Shown: positions 54,501 to 63,331 of the stretch, piece by piece
Numbering within the stretch: the first letter of the stretch is position 1
How the letters are laid out: each line of letters opens with the position of its first letter
NCBI GenBank assembly: GCA_040752855.1
Contig: JBFMHP010000009.1
Location: 1-64,000, forward strand
Direction: 5' to 3'
DNA from: JBFMHP01 sp040752855
GTDB lineage: Bacteria; Pseudomonadota; Gammaproteobacteria; RBG-16-57-12
DNA: 64,000 nt
Position numbers and translations under genes: made by a program
The notes under the pieces: generated by a model
What the model was told of the DNA's origin: nothing
The model's database searches: none
What the model saw: the letters and a program-made list of their open reading frames with translations, nothing else

Positions 54501-54834
54501 TCAGCTCGCCTTTGGTATCAAACACGGCAAACGAGATGTAGCTGCGGTATTCGCTGATCAGGGAGGACAGCAGCGAATTGCATGCCTCGACATTGAAAGT
54601 GTTGATCGCGGGGATTTTGCCCAAGGCAAGGAGGAGCTGCTCGGCCTTGAGAAAGGTGAGATTCTGATCGTGACTGATTTGCTGAAGAAAGGATAAGGCG
54701 TCTTTTTCCGCCAGCGCATAGGCATTACTACGCTGTTCGAGGCCGTTATATATTATCAACGCCAGCGCGGGGATCACCGCCAGCATCACCAGCCATATCA
54801 AGCGCGCCCTCACGCCTGAATATATTCTTTTCAT
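51538..54834 (-). CDS. Membrane receptor with GAF, PAS, GGDEF and EAL domains
   Basis: A protein of about 1098 residues. A helix near the N-terminus and a second near 285-305 flank a periplasmic dCache-type sensor. HAMP (about 310-360), GAF (about 390-530), PAS (about 545-660), GGDEF (RLGGDEF intact, so probably an active cyclase) and EAL (SEALLRW, EITEGIV, DDFGTGYSS, all catalytic residues present) follow. It would make and break c-di-GMP in response to a periplasmic signal. The ATG at 54834 is preceded by a purine-rich ribosome site (GGGGGTAGAG); an in-frame start 19 codons earlier is less likely. Confidence 0.93.
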   Translation of the reverse strand: MKRIYSGVRARLIWLVMLAVIPALALIIYNGLEQRSNAYALAEKDALSFLQQISHDQNLTFLKAEQLLLALGKIPAINTFNVEACNSLLSSLISEYRSYISFAVFDTKGELICSGPPPKRQFNIADRPHFRAAMQTKRLATSGYVVSRMLDKPSLFIAQPMLGDDNEPFGLVNTGLDLRWLDDFLTRSSVPLGATLTLFDSDGIVLAHYPQDQGQVGATHPKKFLVDQAVGSNARGSMVLLEGDKRNLYVYQPLSDKSPNTYVSMSIPLDVILAPANHTLRRNLILLGMVALLIIAAAWAGGNFFVLRYLNALVTATRRLRQGDLAARTALPAGNTEFHELANDFDSMAHELELREHEQRRVEQALRKLAQGSRIDNHHLYLRSLVRHLADALHIDNCLIALLNDADGSALTSEIVYSRGKYIENFTFDITDTPCQDIFIEGLCMHEASAQASFPDGHPLSSMGMESCAACSLKNADGKPLGLLMLFDHKKLEHPVLVKSLLPVFASRVAIEIEHMRGEKERSRLFRELQIAATAFESNEGLFISDQEGRILRINKSFSDLTGYLPDEVKHQTPEMLMLASGDKSHFKRIWIAVQEVGHWKGEEIFIRRDGEHINVALSISAVRDKEGAIINYVFHFQDISARKEAESRIKHMVYHDALTNLPNRLLVMDRLKQAISLARRRDHFGVLMYLDLDHFKNINDSLGHSYGDRLLIEVTRRFQAVLREEDTIARLGGDEFVALVPQLSNSYAEAARDAQMIAEKLRDSLHKPFEVLDKTLRIGLSIGVAVFPEHGVTAEDLLKKADMAMYSAKNAGRNTVRFFKSELQEALVKRLRLEAELQTAKVQEQFVLYFQPQLDMKEQRVVGSEALLRWNHPTHGITMPDKFIPLLEDTGMITDVGQWVLLQACQRVVAMSNRIDPKDHPLRISVNVSPRQFHQQDFVQKVEQVLDLTGIAPELLDLEITEGIVIQDTEDAIEKMHALKRRGVNFSIDDFGTGYSSLSYIKRLPIDTLKIDRGFVRDCINDPNDRAIVLAIINMAKSLGFFIVAEGVETEQQVQFLQEHGCDFYQGYYFSKPVPEDEYLNLLARENRDKIKLLDSF

Positions 54835-55150
54835 CTCTACCCCCACCCCGATGTGCGCCAGGGCACAGCATAGATTCCGTCGTACTTCCAACTATAGGCT
54901 ACGATAGCGCCCGCGCGGGCCGACGGCTTTATTGTTTACAATCGTTTAGAATGTTACCCGTCTCGATATTCGTCGTACCACCGCTGTATCGTACCAGATT
55001 CACCCTGTCGCATTTCAAACAGGTCGATCGTGCCGCGATGGGAAATGAGTGAACTCATTGGTATCGATAACTTTTCCGCAAAACTTAAGCGCGAGCAAGA
55101 AAAATTTATTTTGAATTTAATCATTCCCTGATGTAGTCACGTAACGAGAC
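54835..55150. other. 316-bp intergenic region
   Basis: No gene. It separates two same-strand transcription units and must hold the promoter of the receptor gene. A small palindrome ATTGTTTACAAT lies at about 54933. I see no convincing promoter or RNA. Confidence 0.45.
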
Positions 55151-56341
55151 TCAACGTATCCGCACCCGCACGCCTTCCTCGATCTCGTCATCCGGATGGG
55201 TGATCACCGTCTCGCCCGCCTTCAAGCCTTCGAGCACCTGCGCCGCCAGCCCATTGCGCTGGCCGATCGTGACCGGGCGGCGCTGCGCCCTGCCATCCTC
55301 CATCACAAAAACGGCCCATGCATCGTTGTAATGGAACAAGGCGCTGGCGGGGATTTGCAGCACATCGTCTTGCTGCCAGAGGATGAAGCTGGCCTCGACC
55401 CGATAACCGTCGCCCAGGCGCTGCCATTGTTCCGGGTGAGCGGTGAGATCGGCGATCACCCAGACCCGCTGCTCCTCCACCCCCAAGGCGGAGACCTTGG
55501 TAAAGCCCACCGGCTCGACCAGGCGCACCACGCCCGGTAGTGGCGGGCCGCCCCAGCGCTCAAAAACCACCGGGGTGCCGGGCTGGATGCGCACCGCGTC
55601 GATCGAGAGCACATCAATCTCCACCTCCAGGGTGCGGGGATCGCCGAGCTCCAGTAGGGGCTGGCCGGCGGCCACCACCCCTTCACTCTGGCGATGGACC
55701 TTGAGCACCTGGCCCGCGATGGGTGAGGTGATCTGGACCCGCTCGGTGCCGGCCGTCGTCTGCTGCGCCGCCGAATACTGCAGCGCGGTTCGCGCCGCCT
55801 CCAGCTCATGGCGCGCCACCTCGACGGCAAAACGGGCGGACCGCTGCACCGCGTCGGCGCTGCGCGCCTCGGCCTGCGCCCGGTCTTCTTGCTCCTTGGT
55901 GGCGTGATTGATCTTGCGCAATTGTTGGATACGATCGAGTTCCTTGCGCGCGAGCTCCGCGTTGGCCGTTGCCGCGCGCGCGTTCTCCTGGGCCGCGTTG
56001 AGCGCATCCTTGGCAGCCCCCACCCGCGCCTTGGCCTCGGCCTGACTGCGGGGATCGAGCACCGCCGAGCGCAGCGGTTCAAGCTGGAGCAGCAGCTGGT
56101 CCTCGCCGACCGCATCGCCGACATCCAGTTCGATGCGCCGCGCATAGCCGGCCACCGGGGCGGAGATCACGAAACGATCGATCACCCGTGTTTTGCCCTC
56201 CTCTTCCACGCTCACCTGCATGGGGCCGCGTACGACCGGGGCCACATCGACATAGAGCGGCGCGGGACGAAAGCCCAAGGCGATGAGCACGATGACGAGG
56301 GCGATCGAGATCCCAACGGTGATGCGTCTGCGCAGTTGCAT
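55151..56341 (-). CDS. HlyD/MacA-type periplasmic adaptor of an ABC exporter
   Basis: A 396-residue membrane-fusion protein with one N-terminal membrane helix (about 8-24), a biotinyl-lipoyl-like domain split by a long coiled-coil hairpin (about 95-190, many Ala/Glu/Arg), then beta-barrel and membrane-proximal domains (PASALFHYNDAWAVFVMEDG). It is the third gene of an ABC-permease-adaptor operon, 3 bases after the permease. It links the inner-membrane pump to an outer-membrane channel, which is not encoded here. Confidence 0.92.
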   Translation of the reverse strand: MQLRRRITVGISIALVIVLIALGFRPAPLYVDVAPVVRGPMQVSVEEEGKTRVIDRFVISAPVAGYARRIELDVGDAVGEDQLLLQLEPLRSAVLDPRSQAEAKARVGAAKDALNAAQENARAATANAELARKELDRIQQLRKINHATKEQEDRAQAEARSADAVQRSARFAVEVARHELEAARTALQYSAAQQTTAGTERVQITSPIAGQVLKVHRQSEGVVAAGQPLLELGDPRTLEVEIDVLSIDAVRIQPGTPVVFERWGGPPLPGVVRLVEPVGFTKVSALGVEEQRVWVIADLTAHPEQWQRLGDGYRVEASFILWQQDDVLQIPASALFHYNDAWAVFVMEDGRAQRRPVTIGQRNGLAAQVLEGLKAGETVITHPDDEIEEGVRVRIR

Positions 56342-56344
56342 TCT

Positions 56345-58708
56345 TTACTCCTTGGTCTTCAACACGCCGATGAGATCGAGGCGATCCAGATGTCGTCGCA
56401 CCACCAGGGCGGAGATGACCGTCGCGATCAAGACCACGGTGGCGGCGAAGGCATAGGTCTTAGGTTCCAATATCAGCGGCACGCGGTAAAGCTCGGATTG
56501 CAGGCCGAGCGCGATGATGCCACACAGGGCGCGGCCGACCAGGAAACCAATCGGTATGGCGAATGCGGTGAGCACCGCCAGTTCGCCGAGCAGGATGTAG
56601 GCGATCTCGCCGCGGGTAAACCCCAACACGCGCAGGCTGGCCAGCTCGCGCGCACGTTCGGTCAGCGCGATACGGGCGCTGTTGTAGACCACGCCAAAGG
56701 CGATCACCACCGAGAAGGTCGTGGCCACGGTAGTGATGAACAGCATGGTCTGGTCCATGGTGCGGTTGAAATTGCGGATCTCCTGCTCGCGCTCCATCAC
56801 CGCGGCGATGCGCGGGGTCTCCTTGAAGCGCTGGAACAATCCAAGCAGATACTCGTCATCCACCGCCAGATAGGCCCCGGAGATGGCCGGGCCTTCATGC
56901 AGCAGGCGGTTGAGGGCGGAGAGTTCCATATAGGCCGAGACGCCGAGGTATTCCTTGACCAGGCCGACCACCGGCACCTCGCGCACCGGGCGGGTGCCCT
57001 CCAGGATCTCTACCATCAGCGTATCGCCCACACCCACACCCAGCATCTCACCGAGATAATCGGTCAGCACGATACCCGCAGCGGGCAGGGCGATCGGTTT
57101 GAGATCGGCATCGAGCAGGCGCTGGATATCCCCGCCGGGCTCCACGCCGGTGATGCCGGTGCGATGACTGCGGTGGGCGAAGTGCAGCCGCGCCGGCACG
57201 CTGCGGAAGACCTCGACGTGCTCCACCCCGGCCAGGCTTTGCAGCTCATATTGCGCGCGGCGCGAGGTAGGATCGAAAAAGGCCACCGAGACATCCTCGC
57301 GCTGCATCAGCCCGTACTCCACGCCCATCATGTAGCTGACGGTATCCTGCTGAAAGCGGCCGGTCATCATGATGCCGCAAGCGAAGGCGATGCCCAGCAT
57401 GGTGAGCGCGGATTTCACCGGCCGGCGCAGGATGTGGCGCACGATCATGCGCGTCGGATGATTCAGGAATCGTTTAAATCCCAGGCGTTCGATGAAAGAC
57501 TCGCGATACTGCGTCGGCGCCTCGGGGCGCATCGCCTCGGCCGGACGCAACCGGGCCGCGGCGCGCACCGCAAACAGCGTGGCAACCAGGGCGCCGCCGG
57601 CGCTGGTCAGCGCAGCGCTCAGCACCACCTGGGGCCGCAGTTGGAAATGCAAGAACGGGAAGCTGAAGAAGTCCATATAGATGGCGCTCATGCCCTTCCC
57701 TAACCAGATGCCGGCCAGCACACCCGCGGCAACGCCCAGCACTACGATTACCATCACCAGCTTGAAATAGTGCAGCGCCACGGCGCGGTTGGTATAACCG
57801 AAGGCCTTGAGCGCGGCGATCTGCTCGCGCTGCATGTGGATCATGCGCGCCAGCACCACATTGAGCAGGAAGATCGCGATGCCCAGAAAGATCACCGGAA
57901 ACATGCGCGCGTTGTTCTCCAACTGTTTGAACTCTTCGGTCAAAAAGCGATTGGAGAACTGGTCCACCCGGCTGTAGGCGCCGCGGCCGCCGTAGGGGTC
58001 GATCAGATCATCGAGCCGATCGATCACATCCTTTTCGCTGGCGTCCGTCGTCAGACTCAGCACCACATTGTTGAAGGCCCCGTCCATGTCATAGGCGTTG
58101 CCCAGGGCGGTGCGTCCCATCCACAAGATGCCGTAGCGTTGGTAATCGGGAAAGGCGCTGCCGGGGCGCAGCTGATAGATGTATTCCGGCGAGAGCGCGG
58201 TGCCGACGATGGTCAGCGCCTTGCGTTTGCCGTTGATGATGGCGTTGAGCTTGTCGCCGGGGACAAACCTGTGCGCCTCGGCGAAGGCCACGCTGATCAA
58301 CACCTCGTCATCACGCCCCGGCTCCGGAATGCGCCCCTGGCGCAGATGCAGCTTGTTCATCAGCGGCTCGCCATGATCCGGGATCGATACCAGCTGGCCG
58401 GTCACCGGCTCCGGGAAATCCGGGATGTCCAGATTGACCAAGGTGGTCACGCGCGTCTCGACCCGCTCCACCCCGGGGATCTCGGCGATGCGCCGCGCGA
58501 GGCTCTGCGGCGCGCGTTTGAGCGAGGCGAAGACCTCGGCGAAGCGGTAGTCTTGATAGTATTCCGCTTGGGTCAGGCGCAGCGAATCCAGGGTGCTCAA
58601 AAACATGATGAAGGTCGCCACCCCCGCCGTAATCACCAGCGCAATCGCCAAGGCCTGGCCGCGCAGGTGCCAGAGATCGCGCAGCAGTTTTATGTCGAGG
58701 GCTCGCAT
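56345..58708 (-). CDS. ABC transporter permease (FtsX/MacB-like, duplicated)
   Basis: About 787 residues, with two FtsX-type cores, each with four membrane helices, and large periplasmic domains between. This is the long permease form found with a separate ATPase and HlyD adaptor. The end has a typical FtsX tail (VVLIATVISALVVRRHLDRL). The annotated ATG at 58708 comes three codons after a TTG (58717) that is also possible. It may export lipids, peptides or lipoproteins; the substrate cannot be inferred. Confidence 0.9.
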   Translation of the reverse strand: MRALDIKLLRDLWHLRGQALAIALVITAGVATFIMFLSTLDSLRLTQAEYYQDYRFAEVFASLKRAPQSLARRIAEIPGVERVETRVTTLVNLDIPDFPEPVTGQLVSIPDHGEPLMNKLHLRQGRIPEPGRDDEVLISVAFAEAHRFVPGDKLNAIINGKRKALTIVGTALSPEYIYQLRPGSAFPDYQRYGILWMGRTALGNAYDMDGAFNNVVLSLTTDASEKDVIDRLDDLIDPYGGRGAYSRVDQFSNRFLTEEFKQLENNARMFPVIFLGIAIFLLNVVLARMIHMQREQIAALKAFGYTNRAVALHYFKLVMVIVVLGVAAGVLAGIWLGKGMSAIYMDFFSFPFLHFQLRPQVVLSAALTSAGGALVATLFAVRAAARLRPAEAMRPEAPTQYRESFIERLGFKRFLNHPTRMIVRHILRRPVKSALTMLGIAFACGIMMTGRFQQDTVSYMMGVEYGLMQREDVSVAFFDPTSRRAQYELQSLAGVEHVEVFRSVPARLHFAHRSHRTGITGVEPGGDIQRLLDADLKPIALPAAGIVLTDYLGEMLGVGVGDTLMVEILEGTRPVREVPVVGLVKEYLGVSAYMELSALNRLLHEGPAISGAYLAVDDEYLLGLFQRFKETPRIAAVMEREQEIRNFNRTMDQTMLFITTVATTFSVVIAFGVVYNSARIALTERARELASLRVLGFTRGEIAYILLGELAVLTAFAIPIGFLVGRALCGIIALGLQSELYRVPLILEPKTYAFAATVVLIATVISALVVRRHLDRLDLIGVLKTKE

Positions 58709-58720
58709 TGCGCTCAACGC

Positions 58721-59461
58721 CTACCAGACAATCTCGCGCGGCGATTTCTTGCTGGCATTGCGCCGCACCTCGGAGATCTGGCCGTTGCTGAGATGGATCA
58801 CCCGATCGGCCATGTCGGCGATCGCCGCATTGTGGGTGATCACCGCCGTGGTCGTGCCCAGTTCACGGTTGACGCGCTCGATCACCTCCAGCACCAGCAC
58901 CCCGGTCTTCACATCGAGCGCGCCGGTCGGCTCGTCGCACAGCAGCACATCCGGGCGCTTGGCCACCGCGCGCGCGATCGCCACCCGTTGTTGCTCGCCG
59001 CCGGAGAGTTGCGAGGGAAAGTGATCCATGCGCTCACCCAGCCCCACCAGGCGCAAGGCCTCTTCCGGGGCCATGGGATGTTCGGCAATCTCGGTGACCA
59101 GGGCCACGTTCTCGCGCGCGGTCAGGCTGGGAATGAGATTGTAGAACTGGAAGACAAAGCCGACATGCTCGCGCCGGTAGTGCGTCAGCGCGGCATCGTT
59201 GTAGACGCTCAAATCATGTTCGCCGTAGCACACGGTCCCCGAGGTTGGCGTATCCAAGCCGCCCAGGATATTCAATAACGTGGATTTGCCGCTGCCCGAC
59301 GGCCCGAGCAGCACCACGAACTCGCCTTCGTAGAGCTCCAGATCGACACCGCGCAAAGCCGGCACCTGCACCTCGCCCATCTGGTAAATCTTGGTCAGAC
59401 CGCGCGCGGTGAAGACGGATTTCCTGTCCGAAGATGAAAGGGGGGGATGAGTGGCGTTCAT
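58721..59461 (-). CDS. ABC transporter ATP-binding protein (MacB/LolD-like)
   Basis: A 246-residue ATPase with Walker A GPSGSGKST near residue 52, the signature LSGGEQQRVAIARA near 151, Walker B VLLCDEPTGALD near 171 and the H-loop VITHN near 204. It belongs to the LolD/MacB/FtsE group that powers mechanotransmission rather than transport of a solute through the membrane core. It is the first gene of the operon; the permease starts about 12 bases after its stop codon. Confidence 0.94.
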   Translation of the reverse strand: MNATHPPLSSSDRKSVFTARGLTKIYQMGEVQVPALRGVDLELYEGEFVVLLGPSGSGKSTLLNILGGLDTPTSGTVCYGEHDLSVYNDAALTHYRREHVGFVFQFYNLIPSLTARENVALVTEIAEHPMAPEEALRLVGLGERMDHFPSQLSGGEQQRVAIARAVAKRPDVLLCDEPTGALDVKTGVLVLEVIERVNRELGTTTAVITHNAAIADMADRVIHLSNGQISEVRRNASKKSPREIVW

Positions 59462-59555
59462 TGGTTTTGTGATTGCGTTCGTGCCGGTCGATTTTCAGAA
59501 TCACGCCTAGATCATTATATAGTCATTCCAATGCAGGCCGACATCTGAAACCACA

Positions 59556-60227
59556 TCAATCTCCGCTCTCAACCGGATGCTTCCCCGTCAACGGCACAAA
59601 GGCCACATCCAGTACCTTGCGCACATCTGCGCTGCCATCGGCCTGCTTCTCTGCGACCAGCAGCTCCTGGTGCATGTACGGCAGACCGACCGGGATCACC
59701 AAGCGCGCGCCGACCTTGAGTTGATCCAACAGCGGCTGCGGGACACTCGGCGCGGCGGCGGTGACGATGATGCCATCGTAGGGTGCATGCTCCGGCCAGC
59801 CAAAATAGCCATCTCCCTGGCGAGAAACGACGTTCTCATATCCCAAGCGCTTCAGCCGCGCACCCGCCTCCTCGGCCAGTTCGGCGACGATCTCGACGCT
59901 GTATACCTTCGCCACCACCTCTGCGAGGATCGCAGCCTGATAACCGGAACCGGTGCCGATCTCCAGTATCACATCCTCAGGCTCTGGATTCAGCAAATCG
60001 GTCATCAAGGCGACGATGTAGGGCTGGGAAATGGTCTGACCATAACCAATGGACAGTGGACCATTATCATAGGCAAATGGCAGTAGCTCTGTAGGAACAA
60101 ACTCGTGGCGCGGCACCTTCTGCATCGCCGCCATCACCCGCGGATCGAACGCGGCCTTGCCAATCCAGCGCCGGGTCAACTCCACCTCGCGCTCGATGTC
60201 TTGCATCATTCGCTTGATTTTCGACAT
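59556..60227 (-). CDS. pcm: Protein-L-isoaspartate O-methyltransferase
   Basis: Repairs isoaspartyl residues in aged proteins by SAM-dependent methylation. The 223-residue protein has the family N-terminal motif (AFDPRVMAAMQKVPRHEFVP), PLSIGYGQTISQPYIVALM near residue 75, and the SAM-binding loop LEIGTGSGYQAAIL near 107. GGGAGG precedes its start. It is close to the ABC operon but separated from it by about 95 bases; divergent from the transaldolase gene. Confidence 0.95.
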   Translation of the reverse strand: MSKIKRMMQDIEREVELTRRWIGKAAFDPRVMAAMQKVPRHEFVPTELLPFAYDNGPLSIGYGQTISQPYIVALMTDLLNPEPEDVILEIGTGSGYQAAILAEVVAKVYSVEIVAELAEEAGARLKRLGYENVVSRQGDGYFGWPEHAPYDGIIVTAAAPSVPQPLLDQLKVGARLVIPVGLPYMHQELLVAEKQADGSADVRKVLDVAFVPLTGKHPVESGD

Positions 60228-60385
60228 AGGGACACCTCCCCTTTCTTCAGTTTAGGCGAAATTGCCCTATTTTCCTCTGTGGATTGTGTGATCGCCGTGC
60301 ACCAGGACGATCGAGAAAGAGTGGCTATAATGTCATGGTGTGTGCCGAATAAATCCAACACTGAAGCTCTAAGGAGGCCGATGCC

Positions 60386-61501
60386 ATGAACCGTTACCTA
60401 GAACTACTGGAACATGGTCAATCGCTCTGGCTGGACTATATCGATCGCAATCTCGTGATCAATGGGGGGCTGAAGGCGCTCGTGGACGAAGGGCTGCGCG
60501 GGGTGACCAGCAATCCCACCATCTTCCACAAAGCCGTCCTGACGGGCGAAGAGTATGACGAGCAGATACGCGAACTGGTCGCCGCCGACCATGAAATCGA
60601 CGAACTGCTGCTGTACCGGTGGATCACGCTGCAAGACATCCAGATGACCGCGGACATCTTGCGCGGCGTATACGATAGCAGCGGCGGCGAAGATGGCTAT
60701 GTCAGCCTGGAGGTGCCGCCGGATATCGCGCATGACACCATCGCCACGGTCAGAACCGCCCAGCAACTATGGAACGAGATCCAGCGGCCCAACCTGATGA
60801 TCAAGGTCCCCGCCACCCGCGAGGGCCTGCCCGCCATCGAACGGCTGCTCGCCGGCGGCATCAATGTCAACGTCACGCTGCTGTTCTCTACCGCGCGGTA
60901 TGAAGAAGTGTTGCAAGCGATACTGCGCGGACTGACCGCCAATCCGGAGCCGCGATTCGTAGCGACCGTGGCGTCGTTTTTCGTCAGCCGCATCGACTCC
61001 AAGATCGACCCCCTGCTGGCGCAGACCGGCTCGGCCGAAGCACTGGCCCTGCAGGGCCGCATCGCCATCGCCAATGCCAAGATGGCCTATCAGATCTTCA
61101 AACGATTTTGCCAGAGCGCCGCCTACAAGGAGCAGCGCAATCGCGGCGCCCGCATCCCGCGCCTGCTCTGGGGCAGTACCGGCACGAAAAATCCCGCGTA
61201 TTCCGATGTGCTGTATGTCGAACAGCTGATCGGCCCCCACACGGTCAACACCGTCCCTCCCGGCACCCTGGATGCCCTGCTGCACCACGCGGAAATCCGC
61301 TCCACCCTCGATGCGGATCTCGAAGCGGCCCGGCGCGACCTGGCCGCCCTGCAAAAACTCGGCATCGATTTGGCCGCTGTCACTCAGCAACTGGAAGTAG
61401 AGGGCGTCGCGAGCTTTGCCGACTCCTATACCAAACTGCTGGCCGCGCTCAAGCACAAGTGCCTGACGGCGACCCAGCGTTTTGCCGGCAGCGAAGTATG
61501 A
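60386..61501 (+). CDS. tal: Transaldolase (long, actinobacterial/cyanobacterial type)
   Basis: Pentose-phosphate-pathway enzyme moving a dihydroxyacetone unit between sugar phosphates. The 371-residue form is longer than E. coli TalB. The Schiff-base lysine is in LMIKVPATREGLPAI near residue 138; other marks are LWLDYIDRNLV, GVTSNPTIFHKA, FFVSRIDSKIDPLL and LLWGSTGTKNPAYSDVLYVE. AAGGAGG lies 8 bases before the ATG. No other pentose phosphate gene is in the window. Confidence 0.94.
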   Translation: MNRYLELLEHGQSLWLDYIDRNLVINGGLKALVDEGLRGVTSNPTIFHKAVLTGEEYDEQIRELVAADHEIDELLLYRWITLQDIQMTADILRGVYDSSGGEDGYVSLEVPPDIAHDTIATVRTAQQLWNEIQRPNLMIKVPATREGLPAIERLLAGGINVNVTLLFSTARYEEVLQAILRGLTANPEPRFVATVASFFVSRIDSKIDPLLAQTGSAEALALQGRIAIANAKMAYQIFKRFCQSAAYKEQRNRGARIPRLLWGSTGTKNPAYSDVLYVEQLIGPHTVNTVPPGTLDALLHHAEIRSTLDADLEAARRDLAALQKLGIDLAAVTQQLEVEGVASFADSYTKLLAALKHKCLTATQRFAGSEV

Positions 61502-61565
61502 CAGACAAACCGCCACGCGTTGGGTATGCTTACCCTCGCCCATTACCGAGACGAGCGTAACAGCC

Positions 61566-61784
61566 ATGGCCATCCATTATGACGTGTTGCCCGATGAAGA
61601 AACCGGCCTGTGGTTTTTCATCGTCTTCAGCGACGAGGATGCCTACATCTACCAAAGTCAGCCCGCATTCGACAGCGAAGAAGAGGCCGAGACAAACGTG
61701 CTGCGCTGGATCGCCGACAACCTCATCGCGCCTCCCGATGCCACGCGGAAGAAGCGAGAAGCCCAGCGGGCTTCTCTGCCTTAG
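61566..61784 (+). CDS. Small acidic protein of unknown function
   Basis: A 72-residue protein (MAIHYDVLPDEETGLWFFIV onward, then FSDEDAYIYQSQPAFDSEEEA), acidic except for a basic end KKREAQRASLP. The ribosome site is weak. It sits 64 bases after the transaldolase gene on the same strand. A hairpin (61756-61776) lies within its last codons. No family is recognised. Confidence 0.6.
   Translation: MAIHYDVLPDEETGLWFFIVFSDEDAYIYQSQPAFDSEEEAETNVLRWIADNLIAPPDATRKKREAQRASLP
61756..61776. terminator. Hairpin in the end of the small acidic gene
   Basis: GAGAAGCCC and GGGCTTCTC form a 9-bp perfect stem with the loop AGC. It overlaps the 3' end of the coding sequence and may act as a terminator or stability element; the T-run is poor. 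Confidence 0.5.
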
Positions 61785-61820
61785 CCGGGAGGGAGGAAGT
61801 GGGGATGGAGCGCACGCACA

Positions 61821-62324
61821 TCAACGCGACCAGCTCACCCGCAGCAACACATCCTCATCCGTATACTGAAAGTTCAACGCCCCTTGATAGGCATGATGCA
61901 GCGCCTCGCCGGCGGCGCGGGCCAGGTGCGGGTCCGTGAAGGTGATGACCGTGTTTCCTTCCTCTTCACGGACATCCATGATGCGTTGCATCGGATGTTC
62001 CTTCTTGTGTTGCTGCTCGACGTTATGCACCAGGTGCATGATCTCCGTCTCGTGTTGCGCGACGAAGGGGCCGCCCAGGGTGAGAAATCCCGCCGGCACC
62101 CGATCGCGTATCCGATGACATGCGGGACACAGCTCTTCATGAGCGCCGGCCTGGGCCGCCTCCCAGGTCCAGCGGCCTTTGTGATATACGGCCCGGCAGT
62201 CGGGACAAACCGTCGGCTCAGGCAGCTTGCGCTTGGATTTATAGGGATCATGCTCCATCTCACGAATCAATTTGTCGCGCCGGCCTTGGTGCTGATATTC
62301 CGTCGATTTACGGGGACCTGTCAT
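61821..62324 (-). CDS. BCAM0308-like zinc-ribbon protein
   Basis: A 167-residue protein with two CxxC pairs (VCPDC near 39 and LCPAC near 66), giving a likely zinc ribbon, followed by an alpha/beta region (TVITFTDPHLARAAGEALHHAY). It resembles the BCAM0308 family, which is found with stress, universal-stress and BON-domain genes. Start at the first ATG; AGGAGGC lies before it. Function unknown; perhaps a translation- or RNA-related stress factor. Confidence 0.8.
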   Translation of the reverse strand: MTGPRKSTEYQHQGRRDKLIREMEHDPYKSKRKLPEPTVCPDCRAVYHKGRWTWEAAQAGAHEELCPACHRIRDRVPAGFLTLGGPFVAQHETEIMHLVHNVEQQHKKEHPMQRIMDVREEEGNTVITFTDPHLARAAGEALHHAYQGALNFQYTDEDVLLRVSWSR

Positions 62325-62408
62325 GCTTGCCTCCTAAAGTTGGTGGGAAAACCCTGAATAATGCCATCCTGGTTCTCAGAACACGGGCGTGTTCCTTAGT
62401 CGCGGGAG

Positions 62409-63143
62409 TTATATCCTCGCCTGGATGTTGTCACACACCTCGGTCACACCGGGGACGTACCAGGCGTCGAGCGCCGCCAGTTTCTTTTCCTCCTGGCTGG
62501 CGACGAAACCTTCCAATGTCACCACGCGGTCTTTCACTTGTATCGAGAGCTGGCTGGCATGCACTAGCGGATCTTTTTCCAGGATCAGGCGCACCGCATC
62601 GCTGATCTCATCGTCATTGTCCAGCTCCTCCGGCACCACGCGCAGATGGTTTTCCGCCAATTCACAACCGGCGATCCACCACAGCAAGGTTTCGGCCAGC
62701 CGCAGGTGACTCAGGCTGCCGACCTGACCGCTCAATCGCACCACCCCGCCTTCGGCCGAGATCTCGATCATGCCGGTGGAATCGGCGCGCGGCGGACGTG
62801 CCTCCTCCCACATCCCGTTGCGATACAACCGCAAGCCATAGTCGAGAAACGACGGCTCGTTCTGCAAAATGTAGAGCGCTTGATTGCGCAAGGCGCCATC
62901 CTCGACCGGCTCGATGCAGGCGATGCGCAGCCGGTCGATCACCGGCACCTCCCCGGCCACGCGCTTGGCCGCGGAGACCGCGCGTTTCTTTGCTACGATG
63001 TCCTCAACCGTCCCCTCCAACACCAATGTATTGTCGCGAAAAAGCAAACTGATGGGATGCCGCAGGGTATCGATGCGCGTATCACGGTTGAGTTCCTGGG
63101 AAACGAGTTCGATCAAATCGCCGGGCATCATTTCCACCCTCAT
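62409..63143 (-). CDS. BON-domain protein (three BON-like repeats)
   Basis: A 244-residue protein without a clear signal peptide. Three BON-like segments are seen (about 15-75, VLEGTVEDIVAKKRAVSAAK; 120-175, VRLSGQVGSLSHLRLAETL; 185-244, VVTLEGFVASQEEKKLAALD), each with the glycine-turn that defines the fold. BON domains bind phospholipid membranes or act in osmotic stress. The start at 63143 is preceded by AGAGGAA. It is transcribed toward the BCAM0308-like gene. Confidence 0.8.
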   Translation of the reverse strand: MRVEMMPGDLIELVSQELNRDTRIDTLRHPISLLFRDNTLVLEGTVEDIVAKKRAVSAAKRVAGEVPVIDRLRIACIEPVEDGALRNQALYILQNEPSFLDYGLRLYRNGMWEEARPPRADSTGMIEISAEGGVVRLSGQVGSLSHLRLAETLLWWIAGCELAENHLRVVPEELDNDDEISDAVRLILEKDPLVHASQLSIQVKDRVVTLEGFVASQEEKKLAALDAWYVPGVTEVCDNIQARI

Positions 63144-63331
63144 TCTTCGTTCCTCTTCTCTTGGTGAGTTCTTCAACTTCATTTTTAAGTATAGATCCTA
63201 TGGAGCGAATTGGATCGAAAGAAGGATCGCAGCTATTTACTTATTAATTCATGAGAAAACTACATTATTGAAATGTCTACTATACTTTAAATTATGTAAG
63301 GAGATGATCGGACCTAAAATCTAGAGATCCC

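Noticed and set aside
55808..57703. 631-codon open frame opposite the ABC permease and adaptor
   Set aside because: Composition (His, Gln, Asp, Ala rich) and position mark it as the shadow of the real minus-strand genes.
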